Counted from the stretch's first letter, positions 47,985 through 59,703 are shown. The stretch: 64,000 bases of DNA from Ailanthus altissimus (GCA_946807835.1 OX327683.1:30935001-30999000); one strand, 5' to 3'. A program made the numbers and translations. Notes: generated from the letters alone by a model not told the origin.

Positions 47985-50192
47985 ATGGCAATCAATAGAA
48001 AGCTCTGTTTTGCTCTTTTACTACTCTCTGTTTTCTTCCTCTATACTGATCTAGCTCCGGCCACGAATGACCCAGAGCTAGAAAAGTTCAAGCATCAGTG
48101 CCAAGTCCAAAAGCAATTTGACGAGAGACAGAAGTATCAATGCAGAAAAAAGTGTGATGAGTACAAAGAAAAGAAACAACTAGAACGAGAGAAAGGCGGA
48201 GGAACTGAAAGTGAAGAACAAGAATTGGATGGTGGCAGCCTCGATGAGTGGAAGACCGGTGAGCCTGAAGAGCACCTGAGACAGTGCCAGTGGCAGTGCG
48301 ACAGGCAAGGGGGAGAACAACAAAAAGCGCTCTGTCGGTTAAGGTGTCAGGACAAATATAGAAGAGAGAGAGGCGAAGCAGCAGCATTGTATAATAAGCA
48401 TAAAAAAGAAAGGGAAGATGAAGAGGAAGAGGAAGATGAAGATGAATATGAGCGACAAGAAGAAGAGAATCCTTATGTATTTGAACAGCAGCACTTTACT
48501 AGTACATTCGAGAGTGAAGCTGGAGGCGCTTTTCTTCTTCCCAAGTTCACTCAAAGATCAAAGCTTCTTCGGGCCCTTAAGAACTACCGGCTTGGCATTC
48601 TTGTGGCTAATCCTCAAACGTTTTTAGCTCCAAACCACATGGATGCTGATGCCGTTTTCCTTGTTACTTGGGGTAATTTACTAATCCCACTGTCCCCAAT
48701 TGTTTTTAAATATAAATTTATCTTCGGATGAATATGACTTTTGTCGGTGTTGCTTTTGTGGGTTGTAGGACGAGGAACAATTACCATGATCCATGAGAAT
48801 AACAGAGAGAGAATTAATGTTGAACGTGGAGATATCATAAATGTCCCTGCTGGTACTCATTTCTATCTCGTCAATAGAGATGATAATGAGAAACTTTGCA
48901 TCGTCAAATTTGTCCGACCTATCAATTTTCCTGGTCATTACGTGGTATAAATATTAATGAACTGCTCTTTCTTTTAACTTCTGGTTTTGGATAGTTGACC
49001 AAAGTGGGTTTGTATCTGATTCGTTGGAATTCTTCTGGTGCAGGTATTTCATGGGGCGGGTGGTTTTAATCCAGACTCTTTCTTCAGGGCTTTCAGCTAT
49101 GAGATCCTTGAAGCCGCTTTTAAGGTATCAATTTGTTAAATAGTTATATATCATCTTGCTATTCCTGCTGGCATACGATCAATATGTTTGTTTTTATAAT
49201 TGCGTTAATATTGCCAGAGCACTAGGGACAAGGTGGATAGACTATTCTCGCGACAAGGCCGGGGACTCGTCGTGAAAGCTACCAAACAACAAATCCAGGC
49301 TCTGAGCCAAGGTGGGGGAGGCCCTAGCATTTGTCCACTCGCGGGCCGGTCAGGGAGCTCGTTCAATCTTTTCAGAAAGCCTCCCATTCAATCTAATCAC
49401 TATGGCCAACTCTTTGAAGTTGACTCCAATGATTTTATACCACATCAGGACCTCGACATTATGGTCTCTTATGCCAACATCACCAAGGTCTATTTAATCT
49501 AACTGGAAATCTCTAATATTCTTAAGATCAATTGCACTAGTATTATATTAGTTAACCTTTCTGAAAATGAATTATTCTTTTGTTAAATTGATTGATAGGG
49601 AGCTATGGCAGCTCCATCCTACAACTCAAGGTCAACAAAGGTAGCAATAGTAGTTGCAGGAGAAGGACATGTTGAGATAGCATGCCCTCACGTCTCTGGA
49701 GGATCAGGTGAACGTCGACACCAAGAAGAGAGCAAAAAGTCGCAACGAGAAAAGGGTGGCACTACTTTCCACCAAGTACGTTCCCGCATCAAAACCGATA
49801 CAGTGGTCATTATCCCGGCTGGTCATCCTTTCGTCACCGTTGCTTCTGAAAATAGCAATCTCGAAATTGCATGCTTCGACATCAATGCAGAAGGCAATAT
49901 CAGATACACGCTTGCAGGTAAATTCAATCTTCTTTGTCTCCTTGGATTGGAAACATTAGTACTATTACCAAATTTGTCTCGGTAGCCAAACGTCTGCTTT
50001 TTGATTTGTTGTTTCTAAATTTGTTTAGGGAGGAGGAACATTTTCAATTTTATGGAGAGGGAAGCGAAAGAATTGGCGTTCAGAACCAGGAGCGAGGAGG
50101 TGGACCAAATGTTTGGAAACCAAGAAGAGGAGTTCTTCTTCCCCGGACCTACAGAGCCACACGAAGAAAAGGCCGCGCTTACGAATGAGTAA
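47985..50192 (+). CDS. Vicilin-like 7S seed storage globulin
   Basis: Six exons (47985-48672, 48769-48944, 49044-49124, 49218-49487, 49599-49917, 50029-50192) give 565 residues. A signal peptide (about 1-27) leads into a Cys/Glu/Arg/Gln-rich vicilin N-domain. That domain has CQWQC and CRLRC, an alpha-hairpinin CxxxC-x11-CxxxC pair at about 101-121, and an acidic EDEEEEEDEDE run. Two cupin domains follow: about 165-345 (HMDADAVFLVTWGRGTITMI, NVPAGTHFYLVN) and about 370-535 (HQDLDIMVSYANITKGAM, IIPAGHPFVTVAS). The structure and six-exon layout are those of 7S globulins deposited in protein storage vacuoles. Vicilin N-domains can be cut into small antimicrobial peptides in some plants. An earlier hairpinin at 39-57 has only three of the usual four cysteines. 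Confidence 0.95.
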
Positions 50193-50286
50193 AAAAGTGA
50201 GAGGAGGTAGAAGAATATGGGGGACGTGGTTTTTACTTTTTAATTTAATAAGGAGGATGTTTTGTCTTGTGAAGGACTGAGCTACT

Positions 50287-50340
50287 AACTACTGAAGTTC
50301 AGTTGAAAAAAAAAAAAAAAAAAAACTACTGAAGTTCAGT
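50287..50340. repeat. 17-bp direct repeat flanking a poly-A insert
   Basis: AACTACTGAAGTTCAGT occurs at 50287-50303 and 50324-50340 on either side of TG followed by about 18-21 A. This is the layout of a target-site duplication around an extremely truncated poly-A retroposon. Confidence 0.75.
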
Positions 50341-50452
50341 AACGTAAACCTGTGACTGAGAGAGAGAAATAATAATGTTTTGCACATGTCTGTATATAAT
50401 GTAAATCCAAGAGTAAGCTGTTGAGATCTGACATAACTAAGTAAAAGAGAAC

Positions 50453-52312
50453 TGAGCCAGTGACCCAGTTCAATTGCCAATTAACCGAACCCCATCACTC
50501 TTTTATCTGCCGGAATCATATAACATGGGTGGAACGCTAGCTGGTGCAATTCAAAGGTGTGACACTTGGACTCTGCCCGTCTTCTGTTTGTCACTGCCTC
50601 TTAAAGTACTTCACTATGCTTTTTAATTTTATCTTCCAGCCTCTAGAACTCCTCTACCTCCTTCAGGTATCCCTAGCCATTCACAAATTTTTGGGTTCTG
50701 GACAGTTTTCTAATATTGAGAGAAACAAAAAATAAACGGAAAATTGAAAATTATCGTCAGGAAATTGGAATACAAACAAAGAATTGTGTGGAACTTTTAT
50801 TTAAAGTTTAATAGTTGTGCATGTGACGCGTAAGATGTACAGAGTTTAATAAGCCACAGATATGAAATGTAGCTTAAGCAATATGTTAACTAGAACTTCT
50901 TTGGCAGGTCGTACTGTATCAACTCCTGTATGTATAGTTTCCTCGCCTCTTAGTTCGAGAAGAAATCTGCTCGGAACAATTTTTTAAAAAAAAAATTCCC
51001 CTTGCACTGTATAATAAAAACGGTGTTGTATCCAAATCTTCAAGAAAAATAAATATTTTTTTCTCTATTTTTTTCAGATTCCAAAGCTGTTGCTCTAGTA
51101 TTAGTAGGATGGTGAAATTTGGTTTGGGGTTTTTTAGAGATTTAAAATTTGGGTTTCATTTGGGTTTTTTGGGATTAATCTGGGCTAGATTTAGGTTGTT
51201 CGGAACTCGGGTTTGGATCTTTTCAGAGTTTTTGGAATTTAGGTTGCATTTGGTTACCTGGTAGTAGAATAAGTGACGTGGTATAATTCAAATTATGCTT
51301 TAGCTGTATTCTTTTTTTAATAGAATTGTTTTTCTGGGTTTGAGTTTAATTTGGGCTGGATTTGGGTTGCTCAGCACTCGGATTTTAATCTTGTTATTTT
51401 TTTTTTTTTAAACTCTCTCTCATTCATGTATTGTTTGCCTTTTTATTTGACTCGCCGAGTTTCGATCAGTCCTGACTCAGTCACCTTTTTCAGCTTACAA
51501 GATCAAGATTTTATTTTATTTCATTTCTTTTCATTATGTGTTTTTTTTATTTTAACCCGGATTCTAACTTCAATGCTGGCAAGGAGCTGCTTTCCAAAAT
51601 ATGGCATTGGAGTTTATTCGCACAAATTCTGGAAGAAAGTCCCTTCTTATTTCTGGTTCAACGGAAGCTTTTTCACAAAGCAGCAAAAGATAAACGAGGA
51701 GCCAAGCCTTCAGGAAAGATCAAAATAAAAATAACCCATTTATATACAATTGTACAATATAAAATAAAACACATAATTGTTCCAAATAAACAAACTATAT
51801 ATCGTCAAAAACAAAAAATTTATGCGTCTAATTGAATCTTTCACATCATTAGTTTACATAACTCACTGGAGGAAGATGCAGGCTGGTCTCAGGCAGTGGG
51901 TGACAAGCTGGTCTTAGGCGGAGCGGGTATTGAGAAAATTAGAGAGCTTGAGTTGAGAAGGGGAGACGAGTTGAGATAAAGTGATTGAAGTGTGTGAAAC
52001 AAAAGTAAGAACAAAGAAACTGAAATACCAAATAAATGGGTAAGTGAATAAAAAATAACTCGGGTTTCATCAAACTGGATTTTCTTAAATCGAGAAATCA
52101 GATCGAATTTTTTTGCTATCCCTAAACACTTGTATCGGATTTGGCACCCGCATCTCCACCGAGTCGTCAGAAGCCCCCAAAGCTCGGGGATTAGGTCACT
52201 GCTGATGCCCCCACCAGCTTCCAATAGATCTTACGTTTTCCACCTTATCTCTCGCTATTAGTTCTAGGAATAATTATTTTTGCAAAAAGCTGTTTATGGA
52301 GCTACCACCACC
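50453..52312 (+). pseudogene. Truncated LTPG copy (unit 2)
   Basis: Similarity to 40484-41582 begins within exon 1, near the QLPINQT segment (about 50470), and covers the exon 1 end, exon 2 (about 50640-50667), degraded exon 3 (about 50908-50965) and exon 4. Exon 4 (from 51078) is interrupted by a 1-kb insertion and resumes at about 52130 with the PASPP and PPASS coding stretch. The signal peptide and most cysteines are missing, so it cannot make an LTPG. Confidence 0.9.
51105..52124. mobile_element. hAT-like non-autonomous insertion in the LTPG pseudogene
   Basis: This 1.02-kb block has no counterpart in the unit 1 LTPG. Its left end reads TAGGATGGTGAAATTTGG, and its right end, on the minus strand, reads TAGGGATAGCAAAAAAATTC. 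These are imperfect inverted termini of hAT style. Flanking 8-mers are only weakly alike, so the target duplication is eroded or the ends are slightly off. No transposase is seen. Confidence 0.6.
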
Positions 52313-52532
52313 TTTTCATTCAGTGTGGGGATCATTTTGTTGTATTTAGTCAAATTCCTTGCGGGTGTAAAATTTATTGATTGCTGTTGGCATGTTAGTT
52401 TGCATTTGTATTTCATGGCAATGGAAATTAGATAACAAGATAACTTCTATATTAAGAGTAGGTTAAGATACACATAATACACTCGCAGGGCAAAAGGCAA
52501 CATAATTTAACGACAAAATTTTAATTAGCTTT

Positions 52533-52729
52533 GATGGGGTGCGCCGGGCCCTTGCAGTAGTGCAACGCATGGGCGACGCTCAAGGACCCCGATAGCAAGC
52601 TACCGTGATGGGCCCTTCCCCTAAAAAAATTAATTTAATATCATGTGAGACAATGTCTCACGTATCAGATATTAAACTGATAAGAACAGATACTACACTT
52701 GATCTTAGCCAAAAGGCCGAGAAAGGTAT
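52533..52729 (-). ncRNA. U2: U2 spliceosomal snRNA (unit 2)
   Basis: The 5' half is the same as the unit 1 U2 except for a few bases (ATACCTTTCTCGGCC, branch-pairing GTAGTA). The 3' half carries more changes, several of them in stems. The Sm-type run is longer (AATTTTTTTAGGGG). The length is about 197 nt. It is probably functional, but its 3'-end signal is weaker than that of unit 1. Confidence 0.94.
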
Positions 52730-52755
52730 AAGGTGTTAAGGTCTAATCCGCGTAG

Positions 52756-52805
52756 TTTATATTTAGCTCCTTCCCCTTTCCTTGCTTACCTCGCCAATGT
52801 GGGAT
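52756..52805 (-). promoter_or_regulatory. U2 promoter (unit 2): USE and TATA box
   Basis: ATCCCACATTGG on the minus strand (52805-52794) and TATAAA (52761-52756) have the same spacing as in unit 1. Confidence 0.9.
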
Positions 52806-53231
52806 ATTGAAAAAGAATTGTCAAGTCTTTTGGACCTCCAGAAATAAAATACTTTGGGCCGTTAGTGTAGCCTGACTTTGCGGCTCTCTTGTTGAAGATT
52901 ATATCAACATATTTAAGAGATAAACCCGTTGTACTAAATACTACACAAGTTGTTGTAACTAGAGAAGAGCACCGGCTGCTGCTTCGTCGACTTCACACGA
53001 AAAAAGGAATTGAACAAAGTTGGTCCATTTACTAGCCCATCTTTTAAGCAAACCCTTTCAGTCAATCAACCTCGTTAACAAGCACTGTTTTCCCTTTCAG
53101 TTCAAAAAACCCATCATTAAATTAGCTTTTGCATTCTCTGTACAGACCCCCTCAACAATACTTTTTCATCACTAGAAAAACAATACTGAAAGTAAGCATC
53201 CAGTTACCAACACACCGTGTCAAAGACGAGA

Positions 53232-53450
53232 GTGGCCAACAAGTCCACTGCACTTTTTCTCTTTTGCTTGCCATTATTGCAATATTCTACATCCAGAAGG
53301 CCGAAGCCAAGGGTAAGGTTAGCGTCGAGGAATGCTTCAAGTTCAAAACTTGCCTCAGTGATTGCACGTTGAAAAGCCCTTGTCGTATTGTGTGAGATGA
53401 GGTGCGACTCCGATTGTTCTGCTAAAGGCGCTGCCGGTATGCTCTTTTAA
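53232..53450 (+). pseudogene. Cysteine-rich secreted peptide, broken copy (unit 2)
   Basis: A signal-like stretch (LLLAIIAIFYIQKAEAKG) leads into KVSVEECFKFKTCLSDCTLK. After a one-base shift it continues LCEMRCDSDCSAKGAAGMLF. The likely original start is GTG at 53232 (now VANKSTALF), with a second shift of two bases before LLLAIIA. With frames combined, six cysteines follow the pattern C-x5-C-x3-C ... C-x3-C-x3-C. It is paralogous to 42364-42487. It resembles plant thionin-like secreted peptides; the exact family is not identified. Confidence 0.6.
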
Positions 53451-53459
53451 CACATATTT

Positions 53460-56050
53460 AGTTATAAGCCATGTCTGCTTCTTTTAGCTTATTCAAGTGA
53501 GATTTCCGTTTTCTAAATCTTTTCTAGTTCATGATGTCGGAAAGGAAAGACATGAAAGCCAAACAATTATTCCATTTGTGAAAAACAACCAATAAATAAG
53601 GATATTCTTTTATATATGGAGTCTTACAAAGAAAAGGCTGCAATCATAATATCAAAAGACCTCTCTATCGCAATCATAAATAATATTATCAAAACATAAA
53701 CTAAAAATACAGGTAACACGCGAGCTATACATGAAAGAGATGATTTTGATCACATGGGTTTGTTTGTTTTCAAAGTGTGGAAGATTGTGTGCAAACTAAA
53801 CCTTGCCAAAAATTAATAAAAGGAATCATAGCCATGCACACAAATATTAAAAACTACTGCTAAAAATATTTACTGAGGATGCTGTTAAAGAATCAATGTA
53901 AACTGAAATAAAGACATGAGCCGCACATTCATAAAAATTCATTAAAAAGATAAAAGATATTATAAATGTTAAATAAATAAGGTATATTTAATGTCATACG
54001 GGTTCATTTATAAAATATGATAATTTAAAAAATCAGTAGGAATATTTTAACTTAATTTTTTTGCTTCAATATATTCGCTAATGACTTACATTAAGAAATA
54101 TAGTATAATTATACAAAAATGAGAGGAAATATTACCATCCAAAAAAACAGGCAAAGATATTCAAACCCCTCTTATTATCTCATAAGCCCCAATTTTTATA
54201 AGTTGTGCACTATTTAAACGATAATAATAGTTGGGTAGTGTCAAGGAACCGAAATATGGTGTTTGGCTTGAAAGAAAGTTAAGAACAAGAGAAAGAAAAT
54301 TATTGTTTTATCTGAATTACTTCAATCTATATTCATTACGTAATAAGATTACAATTTTATCTTATATAGACGGGAAAAAACATAACTATAACAAATTGTA
54401 TCCTAATCAGTTGATGTGGCATAACTAGTTAATGCTAACGTGGCACTTTTCTAACTAACTAAGATTGCTCTGTTTTCCTTTGCTACTGATAAGCTTCTGG
54501 AATTATTTCATCTTCTGGAACTATTGAATTCATCTTTGAAGCTACTGCTTACTAACTTGCTACCGATAGCTGCCTTGATCAATATTGCTAAGACACTAAA
54601 TTATAATAACAGTTGTGCAGGGTAATCGTAGCTGTGTGCTATTTAAACAATAGTAGTAGTTATGCGGACAGTTGGTTTCCAAGGGTAATAGTCGTTGCGT
54701 GGACACTCGATTATCTAGTTTTTAGAACGAAAGATTTCTACAATAAAAAATAATTGTGCTTCACTAGGCATATTCTCATGTATGTGGGATTTCTTAAACT
54801 TTTCTTATTACTACTATAATAAAGAAATTGCATATAAATTTTTAAAGATGGGCTATTTATAGAACATATGGGATATAATATTTTGAAATATACTTAATAT
54901 TGGTTATAATCTCTCACATATTTTAAAATATACGAAATTCTTTTAACACTAGATTCTAAATAAAAATTAATGTATTTAAATTGGTGCTTTTCAAATTATA
55001 AATTAGTCGTTGAACAATTAATCATCTCTTAAAATAATTAGGTGAAACATAAAATTTCTGTGAACCTTTGTTCATTTAGTATAAGTTAGAGAATTAAGTG
55101 TTCATATTAAATTCTATCTTAACTTGTTTGTTTAGAGATATGACACTTTATGGCCTTGTGTCATTTTGGTATTTATGAATGCTTTGAGATGTTTGCTTAG
55201 CCTTTATAAAAATCGACTAAATTACATACTTAGATAGATGAATCTCATTATAATGTGTTATGCAATTAAACAAATTGCCATACAATATTGGGTTATTGAG
55301 TTCGTTAAGAGTTTAATATTTATAATTTATTTTGTCACTGCAAAAGGTACTACCTAGCTTTGTAGAGGACTTATAATTGTATAATTAATTGTATTACAAA
55401 ACAACAAGTGATTTGTTATTATTCATATAAACCTAATTTATGAAATCTCCAATCACGTAGGTAGAGTTACAATTATTTTTTCCTTATATTCTATATAGAA
55501 GTCTCATCTCTCTCAACATTTGTATCATTAACCTTCTATTTAGTAATTTAATTAAAGGATCGACTAAATTTAACTCTATTTATAAAATCTAAGATTACTA
55601 CCCTATATACTAGTAGCTATTTAATTATGCTATGCCTTAGATGTATGTATCTACTTTTTTCTATTATAAATTTTGCTTTTAGCTCTTATTATAGCAGTCT
55701 AATGATCATAATAGATTGAAATTGAAGTGTGAAAGTAATAATTAATGGAAAAAAATCTACTATGAGTGTTCTCAACCACTTAACTTTTAAACATGCTTTC
55801 TCTAAGGCTATTAAGTCAGACCTTATGATAGATTGAGCTATATATATTTGTTTAATGGTTTTATAAGATACACACACCCATCTAAGGTAAACACAAATTC
55901 ACTAGTAAATTTGATTTCATTTATTTAATGGATTTCTAAGATATAATACCGCCACCTAAGATAAACACAAATTCACTAGAAGATTTCATTTTGTTAGATT
56001 CATAAATCTAATTTGTACCACTATATTCATTGTGAAATCTAAATATATCT
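53460..56050. other. AT-rich intergenic DNA, no clear gene
   Basis: This stretch should be the counterpart of 42490-43980 with its DEFL gene, but no defensin exon was found. Two related phrases with ACACAAATTCACTAG at about 55890 and 55966 form a short tandem-like repeat. Old transposon DNA is likely, but no domain could be read. Confidence 0.4.
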
Positions 56051-56055
56051 ACTTA

Positions 56056-56902
56056 TGTTGGAAAATTGGTGATTCAACAATCTTGGTTGAACAAGAATTG
56101 AGATGAATACCAAAGTGAAGAGTCACAAGAAGTCTATAACGTGTGAGACTCGTATAGAGAAGTTTAAAACGTGTAGAACACGAAGGGGGAAGCAAAACGG
56201 AACTCGAAGACCTGAAGGAAGTGAAGAAAATGCGTATAAGGGGCACCAGGGCCGAGCGCTGCAGTGCCTAGCACAGAAGCCCAGCGCTGCGGTGATGGGC
56301 GCGATAATGGCCAGTGCCGCGAAGTCCAGGGATGAGCACCACCACGCCAAAAGCGTCAAGAAGCTGTTTTTTATCTAGATTTTAAGTTTTGAAAAATTTT
56401 GAACTTTCAAAACAAGTAGACTCTTACTCAAATAAGGAATAAGGTTAGTAGGCACGAAAATACACTATATATAAACAATTGTAAACCTTTTATTTCAAAT
56501 TAAGCATTAAGAGGGACTCTAAGAAAGAGGAAGAACTGGGTAGACACTAAGTGCTTGTGTGCGCTAGGGTGGAATCGTCGTTTGGGTGTTCATTGCTCGT
56601 GGTAGAGTAAGGGTACACTAAATATTATGTCATTTTGAGGGTTCTTAATTTAGTTTTCCTTATAAAATATATAGGGAGTTAATAAGAAAGGTTAGAATAT
56701 TTGGATCCACCGTGAACGTAGGCAATTGGCTGAACCACGTAAGATTGTGTTGTGCTCTTTTATATTTTGCTTTGGATTCTTGGTATTTTGCTTGATTAAC
56801 AGGTTATTTCGCTGCGCAAAGAGGTTAGGGTTCTAGGTTGAACTTGAGACTCTTCACTTTAACCTAATCTTTAGAGGGAGAAGAGCGTTCCTTCCCTTAA
56901 CA
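56056..56902 (+). mobile_element. Solo LTR of a copia-type retrotransposon, 847 bp
   Basis: It begins TGTTGG, ends TTAACA and is flanked by the perfect 5-bp duplication ACTTA (56051-56055 and 56903-56907). The interior has the GCGCTGCAGTGCC-type GC-rich patch and, near its end, a GTGAACGTAGGC ... GAACCACGTAAG segment that I associate with Ty1-copia LTRs. There is no internal coding region, so it arose by LTR-LTR recombination. Confidence 0.88.
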
Positions 56903-56959
56903 ACTTAGTTTGCTTAATGCATATGCAATATTAAGCATAATATTATTCATCAAGTACAC

Positions 56960-57935
56960 GAAGTTACTAGTAGGCTTTCGTGATGGGTTAACACAACACG
57001 ACTACTTCACGCACAACACTAGAAAGCTCAAGCCTAACACGACACCCTATGCAATATGGGTCTAATATTTTTCATTTAGTACATTAGGCTATTAGTGGGT
57101 TTTCGTGCTAAGTCAACGTGACATAACTACTCCAAGTACGACATTAAAAATTTGTGCTAGGCTAGTGTAACATAACTACTTCAAGCACAGCGTTAGGAAT
57201 TCGTGTTAAGCCAACGTGGTACAACTACTCCAAGCACAAAATTAGGAAGCCCAAGCCCAACATGCCACTAGCCACCCACGTATAGTTAAATGGACCGGCC
57301 TATAAATTTCTACGTTTTTTTTATTTTTTTAAATTATTGATTATTTGAAATTCAAAATAAAATTTTATAATTTGTTAAAAATAGTTAAATTTGCAAATGA
57401 TAGATGGCTTAGTAGGTGTTTAACTTAGTTGAAATGTACTATAACTATAATGTTAAAAATTTAACCCATTTTATATTTGTATCTAATTTTTAAATTTAGA
57501 ATAATATACGTAAATACAATATCATACTCATTTGCTAAATTTTTGTTACAATTTTATTTACTTAGTCATAATAAAATCGCATTTAAATAGTTATTATTAA
57601 ATTATTTTAAAATGTATTAATAATTTATTTTAAACATAAATTATTCATTTACTTCAAAATTAGTTTAAATGTTAAATAAAACAAATTAATTTTAAGTAAA
57701 ATAACTCCACAAACACTAAAATTTATTAATTTCATTTAAAAATAATAATTCATCATAAATTCATAATAATATAATAAAAAAATCAAGTTAAAATACATTG
57801 AATCATGCATGGGCCTGATCCACGTCAACTGTTATAAACTAGATACTAGAACCCAACATGACCCAATTTAATGGGTCATGTCTCCCGTACACAATACTAT
57901 AACTTGTCGTGCTAACCAATTGACATCTCTATGCA
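56960..57935. repeat. hAT-like remnant with repeated CACGAC/ACTACTCCAAGCAC motifs
   Basis: Four to five diverged units of about 50-65 bp at 56960-57250 share TTCGTG, CAACGTG, ACAACTACTCCAAGCAC and ATTAGGAA. The right side (57840-57932) has CCCAACATGACCCA, AATGGGTCATGTC and an end AATTGACATCTCTA. These are typical of hAT subterminal and terminal sequence. A matching left terminus was not found. Confidence 0.45.
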
Positions 57936-58029
57936 TGCTGAGTCTGATTAACATTATGTTAATTACTTTTTAAAAGTTAAGTTTTAGCAACATAAGGTGT
58001 TGATACTAATTTATATTTAAAATACCCAA

Positions 58030-58450
58030 ATTTTCTTAAAAGCTTTTTCACATTGTGTTATTAAGATAACACGAGAAAATCATAGTTCTTCATTATCTTA
58101 ATTTCAAGATGACATTTGCTTCTCCTAAATTCTTTATATTGAATTTAGAAACAAGTAACCTTTTAATTTTAGCTATTACTCAAATATTAGAATTAAATAT
58201 TAACATACCGTCAACATAAAGATAAATAGATGACAAATTTGTCCGCATCAATGAATTTTAAATGACGCGTTTATCTAAATTATTAATCAAATAATCATTT
58301 GATACAAATAAATAATTAAATTTTGTTTGTTTTATTAATTAGAAGTTTATTTCAAATCATACAAAAATTTTAATAAATTTGCATACTCTATGCTTTATTC
58401 ATAGAGCTATACAAATAATATCCATTGATAAATATACAAATAACAAAACA
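58030..58450 (-). pseudogene. Ty1-copia reverse transcriptase fragment
   Basis: The minus strand reads VCKFIKIF (the region before the active site), then IYLYVDGMLIF, and LLVSKFNIKNLGEANVIL with stops. This is the copia RT active-site region and the KDLGEA helix. The active site is YVDG and not YVDD. It is isolated, with no LTRs identified. Confidence 0.8.
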
Positions 58451-59079
58451 TAATAAATATTAAAATAATTTAAGTCTTTTTTTAAGCGAATTTTTTGACA
58501 ACTAATCTTAGTTTATAACTCATCAACTTTTAATTCATTCTTAAAAATTTATTTAAAATATAAAATTTTCTTTTAAATAAAATTTTTTATAATTAATTTC
58601 ATCTTATCACGAGTTAAATATTTATTATTAATTTAAAAAATTAACTTATTAAGTAACAATACTTACGTAATTATATATACTTAAAATTTATATAATTTTA
58701 TTTCATAAACAAGACGAACAACATGACACAGTTGTTCAGCCCAAAATCAGTCATGTGTATAGAAAATCGAAAGTCTAAAGGCCGTGAATTAAGTAATTTT
58801 CTTACGGTGATTTGTTATACCTCAATCTTAATATTTGGAGTTGTGCCTTTTTGGTAATTTTACTACAGATGTATAACTATACACCGGATAGACGAGAGTA
58901 AAAGGCGGGGTGCCAACAGCCAACAGCCAACAGCCGCGCTCGGCACTCCCCCAAAATATTATTTCTTCAAACTTTAAAATAAAGTTTTGGCCCAAGCCAA
59001 AAAAGTAAAATGGACCCAATTGGAAGGCCCAAGGCTCGTCTTGCGCGAGGTAAGGGAAAAACCCTAAACCTGATAACGG

Positions 59080-59160
59080 CAAAATTGAAACTGAGAACCC
59101 AAATCAGTGAAATCACCATTCTTCTTCTTCACTTTGCAAGCTCAGCTCTTTACTCTCTAG
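59080..59160 (+). other. 5'UTR exon of uL24m
   Basis: Leader exon ending CTTTACTCTCTAG before GTAACTTCTCTC. It matches 44110-44179 in the dead copy. The next leader exon starts at about 59660 after ACACATGCAG. Ends are inferred from conservation between copies. Confidence 0.6.
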
Positions 59161-59467
59161 GTAACTTCTCTCTCTTTTAAAATCCTTCAAATTTTTATAT
59201 GCCACAACAATCCATGTTGTCCATGGAAGCTTTCGATATTTATATTCAATTGTTCAGCTAGAGATGCCGTTCAATATAGGAGTTCATCTCCAAGCTAATT
59301 GTAGAATAAGAATATTGGATTATCTATTTATTTATTTTTCAATGGCGTCATGTGGACTTTCTGATGGTTAAGGTTTTCGAAGCTGTAATCAGCTTTTGCT
59401 TGTTGTAATTGGTATAAGATTTTATTTAATTGAGTGAGATTTTTTTATCATTAGCATAAAATTAAAA

Positions 59468-59470
<3 letters not shown>

Positions 59471-59509
<39 letters not shown>
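59471..59509. repeat. (TA)n microsatellite
   Basis: About 38 bases of perfect TA repeat in the uL24m 5'UTR intron; it is absent from the unit 1 copy. Confidence 0.95.
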
Positions 59510-59511
<2 letters not shown>

Positions 59512-59703
59512 AGGTATTGTGAAGAATTGGTTTCATCTGTCTGATGAGAACATGCAGAAATAAAATGATTTTTTGGGAATGGATCTGTATTTGTCATATG
59601 GAGTTTGTTAAAAATTTTCAAATTTGGGATGAGAATTCTGTCTTCATTGACACATGCAGGTACTTTTTTCTATTATAGAATATTGATCACTTGTCAGTTT
59701 GAA

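Noticed and set aside
48088..48938. Several minus-strand open frames
   Set aside because: Shadows of vicilin exons 1 and 2; Leu/Phe-rich only because they oppose Glu/Lys-rich codons.
51351..51835. Plus-strand open frames of 99-125 codons
   Set aside because: Within the hAT-like insertion; no transposase motif, and low-complexity Phe/Leu content.
56103..56378. Open frames on both strands in a GC-rich patch
   Set aside because: Lie inside the solo LTR; no codon signal or domain.
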